A stretch of DNA of 64,000 bases from Sipunculus nudus (lineage: Eukaryota; Annelida; Sipuncula; Golfingiida; Sipunculidae), in assembly GCA_026874595.1 (NCBI GenBank), contig CM049316.1, positions 53,765,676 to 53,829,675 of the forward strand. The letters run 5' to 3'. This document shows, in pieces, positions 34,774-47,466 of the stretch. Positions within the stretch are counted from its first letter, which is position 1. Each line of letters starts with the position of its first letter. The position numbers were made by a program, and so were the translations under genes. The notes under the pieces are model-generated. The model saw only the letters and a list, made by a program, of their open reading frames with translations, was not told where the DNA came from and did not search any database.

Positions 34774-35070
34774 TGAAGATTTTCATCAATATCTCGAAGG
34801 AATTAGGTTCTAGTGACCAAATTCTTGGCATGGGAAGGGATTTTGGAGACATCTAACTGTATGCCAAATTTTAAGAACTGAGAGCTGAAGCTGGGGAGCT
34901 TAGCTCTAGCAAACTGCACAACACTAGCTTGATGTAAACAATATGTGACATGGTGCTTGAAAACTTGAATAAAATCTAGTTTTGATCAACTGGTTTCAAA
35001 TTTTTTGTGTTAACAGATGAAATGCTAACAAAAATTTGCTGTGAAAATTAATTCCACAGCAGTTACAGGA
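34774..35070. repeat. Family B body fragment between copies
   Basis: ATTTTCATCAATATCTCGAAGG and CAAATTCTTGGCATGG match the distal part of other family B copies (compare 44460-44700). Confidence 0.6.
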
Positions 35071-35246
35071 ACAAGTGACCCATGGGTCATGTCGCTCAGC
35101 TGACAGGGAATAGATTCGCTAAAGGAAATTTTATCATCAGAATGGTAGTATATACCCATTCAACTGAAGCATCAAACAGATTAACCAACAGACCAAGATT
35201 TAGTCTTTATTTATATATCTCAAAAATAGAGAAAAAATGTGTAAAC

Positions 35247-36183
35247 TTTAAAAACTAGAATATGGGTAGCCGACAAGTGACCACGTGTATCCGCCAAAAT
35301 CAGAGTGGAACGGTTGAAGTGAGGCATGGATTGAGTGGCAAGGGGAAATAGAGTGAGGTATGTTGTATATTAGCATGGATGTCTGCAGCCTAAATGTGTA
35401 TGTAGGTTGTGCCACCTACCACAAATCCAGAAAGATGTCCAAGTTGTATACATATGCAAAATTTTAGGCAAAAAAGTCAAACCACTACATTTTAGGCAGA
35501 TATGTCAAACCACTGCCGAGATATGAGTGACATTATCCCACGGCAGAAAACAGACAGACGCTGTGCAAAAATGGTTGCAGGTGGCGCCACCAGTTTTGCG
35601 TATGATAAAGAGCTATGTGATATCTATACACATGCAAAATTTTGGCCCAATCGGTCAAACGGTTCCTGAGATATGAGCTTGGATGTGATCAGCTTGAACG
35701 TGAATGTAGGTGGTGCCATCTGTCATAAAATCAAGAAAGCTATCCTGGATGTATATGCATGCCGAATTTCAGGTGAATTAGTCAATTCACTGCAGAGATA
35801 TAAGTGATTTTAACCCAAGGCAGATGAACAGATGGACACTGTGCAAACATGGTTACAGGTGGCGCCACCATTTTTGTGTATGTTATAAAGCAATCCAAGG
35901 ACTACATTTGTATAAATTTTATTTCCTGATTCATCAATCGGTTCCGGAGATATGAGGGTTTATGTGTGGAAACAGATGCACAAATGGTCGCTGGATAGAG
36001 GGGAAAGGTCAGAGATCAACACAAATTGGTTAGGCACTAGTTCACATGTGACTAGATAATTGGTGTAAGTTTCGGAAAAATTGGTCCATTTTTCTCAGAG
36101 GAGCTCTCTGGAAACAAACGTGGCGGCGGCGGAGGAACCCGGTCAAAAACATAGTATCTGCAAAACATTGTTTTGGAGGATAC
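35247..36183 (+). mobile_element. Family A element nested in composite 1
   Basis: The left end is CTAGAATATGGGTAGCCGAC, AAGTGACCACGTGTATCCGC; the right hairpin is GTATCTGC AAAACATTGTTTT GGAGGATAC, with two arm changes. Exact palindromes remain at about 35579 and 35859. Confidence 0.88.
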
Positions 36184-36189
36184 AAAAAA

Positions 36190-37850
36190 ACAGGTGGCTC
36201 CACCAGTCTGCAGAAACTAATAAAAACACTTAATGGTCAATATCCATGCAAAGAATCATGGTGATCTCCGCATTAGTTGTTCAGATACTTCAGATTTTGT
36301 ATCAAATTGTCCATTATTCTGAGGGATACTTCAGAGTCCTATAGCTTGAAGTATATGGGTAACAGAGACCTAATTTCAAGTTTCCACAGGCACTCTTCAT
36401 GGGCCTCCTTGCATGACAAGAATGAAGTTTCTAGGTCCAGTTGTTGCAATTTGTACCCTGTTGACAGATAACCACATCTTTAAAGGTCTCAAAAAAAGAG
36501 AAAAAAAATTCGTAAAAATTTGAAAAAAATAGAGGTGGCGCACCCAGTCTGCAGAAAGTGATGGAACAGCTCATGATCAATATGTATGCCTAAAATCATG
36601 ACCATCAGTGTTGTAGTTATTGAGATATTGAAGATTTTGTATGAAATTTTTGACTACTCTGGGGGGTACTTTGGGGCCCCATATCTCAAAGGATATGTGT
36701 AACAGAGACCTAATTTTCTGGTTTCCATGGACACTTTTCATAGGTCTCTCAGTGTATCGAGAATGAAGATTCTAGGTCCAGTCGTTACGATTTGTGCCAC
36801 GCTAACAGATGACAGCATCCTTAAAGGTCTCAAAAATAGAGGAAAAAATCGTAAAAAAAAAAACGAACAAATACAGGTTGTGCCACCAGTCTGCAAGAAC
36901 TGATGAAACACCTCTTGATCAATATGTATCCCAAAAATTATGACCATCAGTGATGTAGTTATTGAGATATTGAAGTTTTTGTATGAAATTTTTGACTACT
37001 CTGGGGGGTACTTATGGGCCCCATATCATGATGGATATGGGTAACAGAGACCTAATTTATGGTTTCCATGGAGACTTTTCATAGGTCTCTCAGTGTGTCA
37101 AGAATGAAGATTCTAGGTGCAGTCGTTACGATTTGTGCCACGCTAACAGATGACAGCATCCTTAAAGGTCTCAAGAATAGAGAAAAAAATTCATAAAAAA
37201 TCCAAGGATACAGGTGGCGCCACCAGTCTGCAGGAAGTGATGACACATCTCATGATCAATAGTTATGCCACAAATCAAGACCATCAGTCAAGGAGTTAAT
37301 GAGATATTGAAGTTTTTGTATGAAATTTTTTACTTTTCTGGGGGGTACTTTGGGGCCCCATAGCTCAAAGAATATGGGTAACAGAGACCTAATTTCTGGT
37401 TTCCATGGAGACTTTCCATAGGTCTCTCAGTGTGTCGAGAATGAAGATTCTAGGTCCAGTGGTTACGATTTGTGCCTTGTTAACAGATGTTCACATTTTT
37501 AAAGGTATCAAAAATAGAGAAAAAAAATTCGTAAAAAATCGAAAAATACAGGTGGCGCCACCAGTCCTCAGGAACTGATGGAACATCTCATGATCAATAT
37601 GTATGCCAAAAATCATGACCATTAGTCAAGTAGTTAATGAGATATTGAAGTTTTTGTATGAAATTTTTGACTTTTCTGGGGGGTACTTTGGGGCCCCATA
37701 GCTCGAAGGATATGGGTAACAAAGACCTAATTTCTGGTTTCCAAGGAGATTTTTCATTGACCTCTCAGAATGTAAAGTTACAAGATTCTAAGTCCAGCGG
37801 TTACGATTTGTGCCAGGTTAACGGACAGACGGAGAGAAGGACGGCACGAC
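36190..37850 (+). repeat. 340-bp tandem units, five copies
   Basis: Units begin CAGGTGGCGCCACCAGTCTG or a variant at about 36191, 36533, 36874, 37211 and 37549 (spacing 337-342). Each continues with CATGATCAATATGTATGCC, GAGATATTGAAGTTTTTGTA, GGGGGGTACTTTGGGGCCCC, GGATATGGGTAACAGAGACC, GATTCTAGGTCCAGTCGTTA and CGATTTGTGCC. Short frames across the units are not conserved as protein. Confidence 0.93.
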
Positions 37851-38256
37851 GGACGGACAGACGGACAGACAGACGGACGACGGACAAAGAGTGATCGCTA
37901 TAGCTCAGCATGACTGAAAGTCAGCTGAGCTAAAAAACCGTGCCATGGTCAAACTTGGGAAAATTTAAGGTACCAAGTTTATATTTTTGCTAATATTTTA
38001 AAAAATTTAAAAGGTTTTGATCTAATTTTGGGTAAACAATTTAATTTTGATTGATTAAAGTTATATTACTGAAAAAACAAGTGACCCATGGGTCATGACG
38101 CTCAGCTGACTGGGAAAAGATTCACAAAAGGAAATTTTATCATCAGAATGGTAGTATATACCCATTCAACTGAAGCATCAAACAGATTAACCAACAGGCC
38201 AAGATTTAGTCTGTATTTATATATCTCAAAAATAGAGAAAAATGTGTAAACTTTTA

Positions 38257-39428
38257 AAACTAGAATACAGGTAACCGACAAGTGACTACATGTATCTGCC
38301 AAAATCGGATAGTGAGGCATGGATTGAGTGGCAAGGGGAAATAGAGTGAGGTATGTTGCATATTAGCATGGATGTCTGCAGCCTAAATGTGTATGTAGGT
38401 TGTGCCACCTACCACAAATCCAGAAAGCTGTCCAAGTTGTATACACCTGCAAAATTTTAGGCAGAAAAGTCAAACCACTACATGTATATGAGCAATTTTT
38501 GCCCATGGCAGACAAACAGACAAACACTGTGCAAAAATCTTTGCAGGTAACCCCTCCAGTTTTGTGTATGATAAAGACCTATGTGAGATCTAAACACATG
38601 CACAATTTTGGCCCAATCGGTCAAATGGTTCCTGAGATATGAGCTTGGATGTGTCCAGCGTTAACTAGAATGTAGGTGGCGCCACCTGTCATAAAATCAA
38701 GAAAGCTGTCCATGATGTATAAACCTGCAAAATTTTAGGCAGTTATGTCGAACCACTACAGAGAAATGAGTGATTTTAGGCCACGGCAGACTAACAGACA
38801 GACCCTGTGCAAACATTGTTACAGGTGGCGCCACCATTTTTTGTGTATGTTACAGAGCTATCAAAGGGCTACATTTGTATAAATTTAATTTCCTGATCGG
38901 TCAAACGGTTCCCGAGATATAAGCTTGGATGTCATCAGCGTGAACGTGAACGTAGGTGGCGCCACCTGTCATAAAATCAAGAAAGCTATCCTGGATGTAT
39001 ACACATGACGAATTTCAGGTGAATTAGTCAATTCACTGCAGAGATATGTGATTTTAACCCAAGGCAGATGAACAGATGGACACTGTGCAAACATGGCTAC
39101 AGGTGGCGCCACCATTTTTTGTGTATGTTATAAGCAATCCAAGGGCAACATTTGTATCAATTTTATTTCCTGATCGGTCAAACGGTTCCCGAGATATGAG
39201 GGTTTATGAGTGGAAACAGACCCACAAATGGACACCGGATAGAGAGAAAAGGTCAGAGGTCAATGCAAATTGGTTAGGCACCAGTTCACATGTGACCAGA
39301 TAATAGGTGTAAGTTTAGGAAAAATCGGTCCATTAGTCTCGGAGGAGCTCTCTGGAAACGAACGCCGCCGCGGCGGAGGAACTCTGTCAAAAACATAGTA
39401 TCCGCAAAACTTTGTTTTGGCGGATACA
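38257..39428 (+). mobile_element. Family A element nested in composite 2
   Basis: The left end is CTAGAATACAGGTAACCGAC, AAGTGACTACATGTATCTGC. The right hairpin GTATCCGC AAAAC..GTTTT GGCGGATAC is intact. Palindromes lie at 38674, 38824, 38955 and 39102 (spacing 150, 131, 147). Confidence 0.9.
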
Positions 39429-39429
39429 A

Positions 39430-41400
39430 AAATACAGGTGGCTCCACCTGTCTGCAGAAACTAATAAAAACACTTAATGGTCAATATCCATGCAAAAAAT
39501 CATGGTGATCTCTGCATTAGTTGTTCAGATACTTCAGTTTTTGTATCAAATTGTCCATTATTCTGAGGGATACTTCAGAGTCCTATAGCTTGAAGGATAT
39601 GGGTAACAGAGACCTAATTTCAAGTTTCCACCGGCACCTTTCATGGGCCTCCTTGCATGACAAGAATGAAGATTCTAGGTCCAGTTGTTGCGATTTGTAC
39701 CCTGTTGACAGATAACCACATCTTTAAAGGTCTCAAAAAAAAAAAAATTCGTAAAAATTTGAAAAAAAAATAGAGGTGGCACACCCAGTCTGCAGAAACT
39801 GATGGAACAGCTCATGATCAATATGTATGCCGAAAATCATGACCATCAGTGTTGTAGTTATTGAAATACTGCAGTTTTTGTATCAAATTTTCCATAATTC
39901 TGGGGGGGGGGGGGTATTTTGGACCCATACAGCTTAAAGAATATGGGTAACAGAGACCTAATTTTAAGTTTCCATGGAGACTTTTCATGGGTCTCCCTGT
40001 GTGTCAAGAATGAAGATTCTTGGTCCAGTTTTTATGATTTGTGCCCTGTTAACAGATGTTCATATCTTTAAAGGTCTCAAAAATACAGAAAAATTTCGTA
40101 AAAAAAAACGAACAAATACAGGTGGTGCCACCAGTCTGCAGAAACTTATGAAACACTCCATGATCAATATCCATGCAAACAATTATGGTTATCTCTGCAT
40201 TAGTTGTTCAGATACTTTAGCTTTTGTATCAAATTTTCCATTATTCTGAGCTGTACTTTGGAGTGCCATAGCTCAAAGGATATGGGTAACAGAGACCAAA
40301 TTTCAGGTTTCCATGGAGACTTATCATGGGTCTCCCTGGGTGTCAAGAACGAAGATTCTAGGTCCAGTCGTTACGATTTGTACCCTGTTGACAGATAACT
40401 ACATCCTTAAAGGTCTCAAAAATGGAGAAAACAATTTGTGAACATTGAAAAATACAGGTGGCGCCACCAGTCTGCACAAACTGATGAAACATCTCATGAT
40501 CAATATGTATGTCGAAAATCATGACCATCAGTGATGTAGTTTATGAGATATTGAAGTTTTTGTATGAAATTTTTGACTATTCTGGGGGGTAATTTTGGGC
40601 CCCATAGCTCGAAGGATATGGGTAACAGAGACCTAATTTCTGGTTTCCATGGAGACTTTTCATAGGTCTCTCAGTGTGTCGAAAATGAAGATTCTAGGTC
40701 CAGTCGTTACGATTTGTGCCACACAAACAGATGACAGCATCCTCAAAGGTCTCAAAAATAGAGGAAAAAATCGTAAAAAATCAAACAGTACAGGTGGCGC
40801 CACCAGTCTGCAGGAACTGATCGAACATCTCATGATCAATATGTATGCCAAAAATGAAGACCATCAGTGATGTAGTTATTGAGATATTGAAGTTTTTGTA
40901 TGAAATTTTTTACTATTCTGGGGGGTACTTTGGGGCCCCATAGCTCAAAGGATATGGGTAACAGAGACCTAATTTCTGGTTTCCAAGGAGATTTTTCATG
41001 GACCTCTCAGTGTGTCAAGAATTAAGATTCTAAGTCCAGTCTTTATGATTTGTGCCTTGTTAACAGATGTTCACATTTTTAAAGGTCTCAAAAATAGAGA
41101 AAAAAATTCGTAAAAAATCGAAAAATACAGGTGGCACCACCAGTCTGCAGGAAGTGATGTAACATCTCATGATCAATATGTATGCCAAAAATCATAACCA
41201 TCATTCAAGTAGTTAATGAGATATTGAAGTTTTTGTATGAAATTTTTGACTTTTCTGGGGGGTACTTTGGGGCCACATAGCTCAAAGGATATGGGTAACA
41301 GAGACCTAATTTCTGGTTTCCAAGGAGATTTTTTATGGACCTCTCAGAATCCCAAGTTACAAGGTTCTAGGTCCAGCGGTTACGATTTGTGCCTGGTTAA
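39430..41400 (+). repeat. 340-bp tandem units, six copies
   Basis: Units begin at about 39436, 39774, 40120, 40455, 40792 and 41129 with CAGGTGGCNCCACCAGTCTG. The array is as in composite 1 plus one unit (the unit with a G run at 39902-39913 and CATCTCTGCATTAGTTGTTC has no exact counterpart there). Confidence 0.92.
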
Positions 41401-41505
41401 CGGACGGACAGACGGACAGACAGACAGACGGACAGACGGACAGACGGACGACGGACAAAGACTGATCGCTATAGCTCAGATGACTTTCAGTCAGCTGAGC
41501 TAAAA

Positions 41506-41945
41506 ATCCTTAGCTTTAACATGTTTTGTGTTAAGTGATCAAATATCTTTCCTGATTTTTTACAAAATGCATTATATTTGGACCAATAAATTTTTTCAAT
41601 TATATAATACAGACCTAATTTCTGGCATGTACATAGGAACTATATAGAGGAATATTTATGGTAAATATGAGGAAAAACAGATGAGTGGTTTTGATATTAG
41701 GCAGTCCTGAATTGTGTGAAAAAGGTTTTTAATAAAAAATTGAGGTTTTCCTTAATTTCTCAAAGGAACGAAGTCGCAAAGACCCAGTTTTCGGCTTGGT
41801 AAGAGATCTTGGGGACATCTAGCATTATGCCAAATTTTGGATCCCTAGGTCTTATGGTTTCAAAACGTGCCACATCTACAGACAGACGGACGGACAATGG
41901 ACCAAAACTATAGCTCAGATGACTTATAGTCAGCTGAGCTAAAAA
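41506..41945 (+). mobile_element. Family B 3'-end fragment
   Basis: Body words CAAATATCTTTCCTGATTTT and TCTGGCATGTACATAGGAAC lead to GACAGACGGACGGACAATGG, ACTATAGCTCAGATGACTTA and TAGTCAGCTGAGCTAAAAA. Confidence 0.85.
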
Positions 41946-42720
41946 GGGAAGAAGACTCACCTGTCTTGTCTATGAGAAAATTTTCAACGATAATGGACAT
42001 GCCAAATTTCAGACGAATACCTTAAACCACTCCGGAGTTATAAGCAATTTTCACCAAAAGCACATGTAAAGATGGACGCCATGGCAAGATGATTGCAGAT
42101 GGCACCACCAGTCTTGGGTAATAGATGGAGGAGTGCAAGATCTGTGGATAGGCACATTTTCAGACCAATAGGGCAAATCACTCCCTAGAAAAGAGCATTA
42201 ATTTATTCTACATAAAATGGAAGGTAGGTGGCGTCACCTGTCTGGTTTACAAGAAAACTTTCCCAGATGGATGAACATGTCAAATTTCAGACGAATACCT
42301 TAAACCACTCCGGAGTTACCAGCAATTTTCATCCAAAGCACATGTACAGATGGACGCCATGGCAAACGATTGGAGATGGCACCACCAGTCTTGAATACAA
42401 GATGGAGGTATCCAAGCTCAATGTGCATGCACAATTTCAGCCCAATCTATCCATAAGTTTTAGACTTTTAATGCTCACAGTACTGTCATGTGGCAATAAC
42501 AGGGTATTAAAAGGCATTAAAACAAGAGAAAGAAAGAAAGGTGGCGCCACCTATCCTCCCTAAACAACAAAGCTATCCAAGATCTTCAGTCAATTTGATT
42601 TTTGGACCAATCCATGCATCCCTTATTGAGATATTAATGATTTTGTTTGATTTTCATCATATATGGCAATATTCAAGGTCAAGGCCACTCTCATAGGAAA
42701 GGTCATGACCATAATTTAGA
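41946..42720 (+). repeat. Family C monomers followed by a family D unit
   Basis: Family C units start near 42219 (GAAGGTAGGTGGCGTCACCT) with half-units GCAGATGGCACCACCAGTCT near 42097 and GGAGATGGCACCACCAGTCT near 42371. A different monomer (D) starts AGGTGGCGCCACCTATCCTC at 42539 and continues TATCCAAGATCTTCAGTCAA, CAAGGTCAAGGCCACTCTC. Unit D recurs at 45490. Confidence 0.8.
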
Positions 42721-45356
42721 ACAAGGGACCTATGGGTCACGGCGCTCAGCTGTTATATATGATTAAAAAATATGATTTAGGAATGAGGCATATGCTGGTT
42801 TGGTGTGGTAATAAATATAAGCTTAATTATGAGTTGTTGGTGTTTAGCTTATGTATGATTATGATATTATCTTTGGAGACAGGGAAGAGGATTGATTTCA
42901 TTTATTTTATTAACAAATGGAGTACTATTGTCACACAGATTTTGACTTGGCCATATAACTTATAAGCAGAACATATGATATAAGAGTTTAACTATTTATT
43001 TAAAAAAATTACAAATATTGTCCCAAATATAATTTTTATTAAAAATAATAAGAGAATCTTATGATTTTTTAAAATGAAATATAACTGAAATGATTATTAA
43101 AATAATATTAAAGAATATATTCATGAATGCATTCATGAATACATTTTGAAAGTATTTGCACTGGTATTCATATACTTTCATTTTTACCTGAATTCCAATT
43201 CTTTATGCAAGACATTTTATAATGGAGTACATATTCATATTCGTATTTAAATACAATTGCAAAGTTTTCCCACCATTACTGGCATTTATTCAGTTTTCAC
43301 CAAACAATTATGTTGAGAATCCAGAATATACAAAATTCACACATTTAAATTATGATCAAAAGTACCTCGTTTTATGGCTTTTATTTATATTAAAAAAAAA
43401 AAAATGTAATATATTCATTTTGGACTAATTTCACATCAATGTGCACACTAGACACAGTAGGAATCTAGATTAATAATATCAACTGCATCTTTGTCTATCA
43501 TTAATTTCCTTCATATGATCCCTAATGATTAGTAATGAATAATATGATTTACTTTTTTATCATTAAAATTGAACTGAAAAATACCAAAGGTGACTGCATG
43601 GTGTTATTTGGAGTACGTGACATTCTATCCATCGATACAAGATTCTTTTATCATCAGTAACTGCAAGTTGATTTCCTGTTATTATAAACTAACAAATTCT
43701 TTTTTATTTTTCTTTAATTTGTTATTAAAAAACAATAAAAATTTATTAATTTATTGTTAATTGTTATGTTGTTGGTTAAAACTACTAGATGAGTTGGGTT
43801 GGACACCTGGATCAACTGTGGCTGGCCATAAGCTGCCTACCTGCAACAGTGTATGGCTCGCCTCAAGCATGCATAATTTGCTGAAAGTTCAACAAGGTCA
43901 ACATACAGGTCACTCAAGAGGGGCTGGAGAGAGTTAAGGTCTGACATGGTCTTATAAAAACATTAATAAAAGCTACAATTTTTGGCCAATTTATTTCAGC
44001 TTTCTAAACTAAAAAGCTGAAATCCTTGTGTGCATGATATGAAAATTATATCAACCGTGCTCACAGGAAACAAATGTGCCATGGTCAAAGTTGGGCAAAA
44101 TTTAAGGTACTAATTTTATATTTATACTAATAACATATAAAATTTGAAAAATTCAGGACTTATTTGGGGTATTCAATTGAATCTTGATTAAATAATGTTA
44201 CATCCCTGGCAAAAAAACTCTAGCTTCAGCAATCCCCTTGTTAAGGGAGTATATATATTTCGAGATTTTTTACATAGTGCATTATGTTTGGGCCCATAAC
44301 TTAAAACAATTATGCAATACTGACATCATTTCTGGCATATGCATAGAGAATGTATAGAAAAATATGTATATTATATATGATTAAAGTCACATCAGTGGTT
44401 TTGATATTAGGCAGTCTTGAAGTGTAACAATGGGTTTTTAATGGAAAAATGAAGTTTTTCATTAATATCTCGAAGGTATTAAGTCCTAGTGACCAAATTC
44501 TTGGCATGGTAGGGAATTTTGGAGACATCTAATTGTATGCCAAAATTTTGGAAATGAGAGCTGAAGCTGGGGAGCTGAGCTCTTGCAAACGGCATAACAG
44601 TAGCTTGATGTAAACAATTTGTTACATGGTGTTTGAAAACTTGAATAAAATCTACAGTTTTTGATCAACTAGTTTCAAATTTTTGGTGTTAACAGACAAA
44701 ATGCTAACAAAAACATGCTGAGAAAATTAAATCCACAGTACTTACAGTAAAAAAACGTGCCATGGTCAAAATTGGGCAAAATTTAAGGTACTAATTTTTT
44801 ATTTTTGTTAATATTTTAAAAAATTTAAAAGATTTTGATCTAATTTTGGGTATACAATTTAATTTTGATAAATTAAAGTTATATTACTGGAAAAAAAGTC
44901 CATAGCTTTAACAAGTTTTGTGTTAAGTGATCAAATATCTTTCCTGATTTTTTACAAAATGCATTATGTTTGGGCCCATAACTTTTTTAAATTATATAAT
45001 ACAGACATAATTTCTGGCATGTACAAAGGAACTATATAGAAGAATATTTATGGTAAATATGAGGGAAAACAGATGAGTGGTTTTGATATTAGGCAGTCCT
45101 GAAGTGTGAAAATAGGTTTTTAATAAAAAATTGAGGTTTTTCCTTAATTTCTCAAAGGAAGGAAGTCGCAAAGACCCAGTTTTCGGCTTGGTAGGAGATC
45201 TTGGGGACATCTAACATTATGCTGAATTTTGGATTCCTAGGTCTTACGGTTTCAAAACGTGCCACATCTACGGACGGACGGACGGACGGACGGACGGACG
45301 ACGGACAATGGACCACGACTATAGCTCAGATGACTTATAGTCAGCTGAGCTAAAAA
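42721..45356 (+). mobile_element. Family B element, apparently complete, about 2.6 kb
   Basis: It starts ACAAGGGACCTATGGGTCAC, GGCGCTCAGCTG and ends ACGGACGGACGGACGGACGG, ACGACTATAGCTCAGATGAC and the hairpin TAGTCAGCTGAGCTAAAAA. The body is AT-rich with no gene-like frame. GCTCAGCTG near the start and CAGCTGAGC near the end form a subterminal inverted pair. Sequence around 44050-44160 and 44755-44870 is repeated internally (GTGCCATGGTCAAAGTTGGG, AAAATTTAAGGTAC), so the copy may itself contain a nested shorter copy. Confidence 0.8.
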
Positions 45357-45800
45357 CGATCCCACAAACAATGTCTATGTATATGCATAGTATGAAAGAA
45401 ATCTGTCATTAGATTTTGACTTATAATGCTCACAGTATTGTTAAGTGGCAATGAAGGGGTATTAAACGGCAGGAAAACAAGAAACGGATAACAGGTGGCG
45501 CCACTAGTTTCATGTACATGACAACACTATCCAAGATCTTCGGTCAAGTTGATTTTTGGATCAATCTATGCAAGATTTCTTGTGATATTAAAGAATTTGT
45601 GTGATTTTCCCCCAAAATGGACCTATTCAAGGTCAAGGTCACTCTCCTAGTGAAGGTCATGACCCCATTTTAAATAGGTTTCATACTCTAACCCATATCT
45701 ATGCACATTTCAAGTTTGGTAAAGATCTGTAAGTTATCCTGCCCAAACGAAATCTCTGCAGCGGCGGGGGCGGCAGCACAACCATGCCTTAACCATAATA
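45357..45800 (+). repeat. Family D unit and G/C-rich patch
   Basis: CAGGTGGCGCCACTAGTTTC at about 45492 is followed by TATCCAAGATCTTCGGTCAA and CAAGGTCAAGGTCACTCTCC, as at 42539. GCAGCGGCGGGGGCGGCAGC at about 45758 recalls the CGG patch next to the family A right end. Confidence 0.7.
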
Positions 45801-47404
45801 CCGGTATAAATATTGGAATACATCATAAGCTTGTATGCAATTATTTCAGCTGAAATGCATCTTATTGGCAGCTTTATCACAAGTCCTTATTTCCACACAA
45901 AACACTGTATAAGGATTTTAAACATTTTATTAATTCATTTGCTATTAATCAACATATAATAATGACATTTTTACTGGAGAAAGCAAGTTTGAATCTATTA
46001 TATGTAGTCTTATAATTTAGATAATTCTTTCAAAACTGCATAATGTTGTATAAATTCAAATCTTTTTTTTTTTAAAAAAGAAAACTCTGTACATGGTATA
46101 AAGGGGTTTACTTAGAAACAAAAGACAGTGACTCCATTTTGAATTGAAGAAAATAATAAGCACACATATATACAGTATATCTTGTGTTGATATAGCTGAA
46201 GTTTACACTGTACTGCATCAGTCTTAAGTTACATGTTCGTAAAACATGTTTGTTACAAATAACTAGCAGGTCCAACCCATCTAAGTCATTGCTTTAGTGT
46301 GTTAAAACTTCTTTTTGTTATTCTTTAGTACCCTTAGGCACAAAATTAAAGATTTACAGATATATATATACAGATACATATACACCAGCCCTTGGGCCGC
46401 TACATCACATTAGCAAGGCATTCTTGTAAGGTTATCATTAATATGCAGAGGAACACAGACAGGGCTAAAATTAAATGTAACACTATGCTCCGCTACAGGT
46501 ATGAATTTCTTAAAACCAGGGATTACTGTACACAGTATGAGAAATGAACATGACCAGTATGACACTGTCAGATGTTGAGCATTTTAGCCACAGAATTTTC
46601 CTCACTAATTGACCAAACTGAAAAACCCATCTATCAAAATCAAAACCATACCAACATTTATGGGTGGAATACCCTTCCATCTGCAGATATGTACAAAGAC
46701 TGTTACATGCCTTAAATAGTATATATAGTGTTTAGTGTCTGTTTTCAAAGATATGATAAATCAATTTATATCACCCCCATAAATCATCACAGAATTAGGA
46801 GTTAATGCTTTTTGTGTTATACAAGTTGGAAAATATAATTCACTTTTTACCTTATCCAATCTTCAATATTTGACACATGCTCATCAAACTCTGTACATCA
46901 GTTCAAGAGATTCAGAAGACAAGAGGATCTAGAAACATCTATTTCCATTAAAGACTAGGGTCAGACTCTTAATGTATTTCAAAAGCAACAACAAAAGTGG
47001 GAACCCAAATGTTATATCTGTTTACTGTTAAACACTGAAGCAACTGCAGTCTTCATGGAATACCTGAATCTAGTAACAAACAGTTGTGTAGCTCCCATCC
47101 ACAGGGGCACTGATAGAGGTCTCTCTCCTCTATTTTATCTCTATGTATAATATAAGCAATACAATTTGTGAACAAAGAGTCAATGTATTTCAGGTATCTA
47201 AATACAGTTTGCATAAACAATCATGTAAGCAAAACAGTCCACACCCACCCCTGGATGCTAATATAATGTGTGAGTGTTATTCATTCAGCAGATGGTACAA
47301 AATATACGGCCACCATAACATATGGTATGATATTTAGTATTGTACATGGATGAGTAAACAACACTGGTTTGTAACGATACCATTCCTGGTTAATGAATAA
47401 AGTT
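45801..47404 (-). other. Probable CHMP4 3' untranslated region and intergenic sequence
   Basis: AT-rich, free of the repeat families around it, directly downstream of the CHMP4 stop on the minus strand. A short open frame at 47143-47337 has no gene character. The cleavage site cannot be fixed. Confidence 0.4.
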
Positions 47405-47466
47405 TTATGACGCCCAGGCTTCAAGTTCCTTCATATCATCATCTTCAGGTTTAGAAGGAACTTTAA
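47405..47466 (-). CDS. CHMP4: CHMP4 last exon
   Basis: Acceptor TTATATTTGCAG precedes 47466. It encodes (V)KVPSKPEDDDMKELEAWAS and stop TAA at 47405-47407. The DDDMKELExWA ending is conserved in CHMP4 proteins. Confidence 0.94.

Larger units (their letters stand above)
35071..37936 (+). mobile_element. Composite repeat 1: family B shell carrying a family A copy and five 340-bp units
   Basis: It opens ACAAGTGACCCATGGGTCAT, GTCGCTCAGCTGACAGGG and ends GATCGCTATAGCTCAGCATG, ACTGAAAGTCAGCTGAGCTA, AAAAA. Inside, in order, are about 175 bp of family B 5' sequence, a family A element (35247-36183), five tandem units, and a GACGGACGGACAGACGGA-type tract. The same order with six units is found in composite 2. 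Confidence 0.85.
38077..41505 (+). mobile_element. Composite repeat 2: same order as composite 1, six 340-bp units
   Basis: It starts ACAAGTGACCCATGGGTCAT, GACGCTCAGCTGACTGGG and ends CTATAGCTCAGATGACTTTC, AGTCAGCTGAGCTAAAAA. It contains the family A copy 38257-39428, six 340-bp units, and a long GACGGACAGACGG tract at 41402-41452. The region 37937-38076 between the two composites is family B body sequence. Confidence 0.85.

Noticed and set aside
37658-37894. Frames ending in repeated RRTDRRTDRR
   Set aside because: Translation of the ACGG tract at the family B end.
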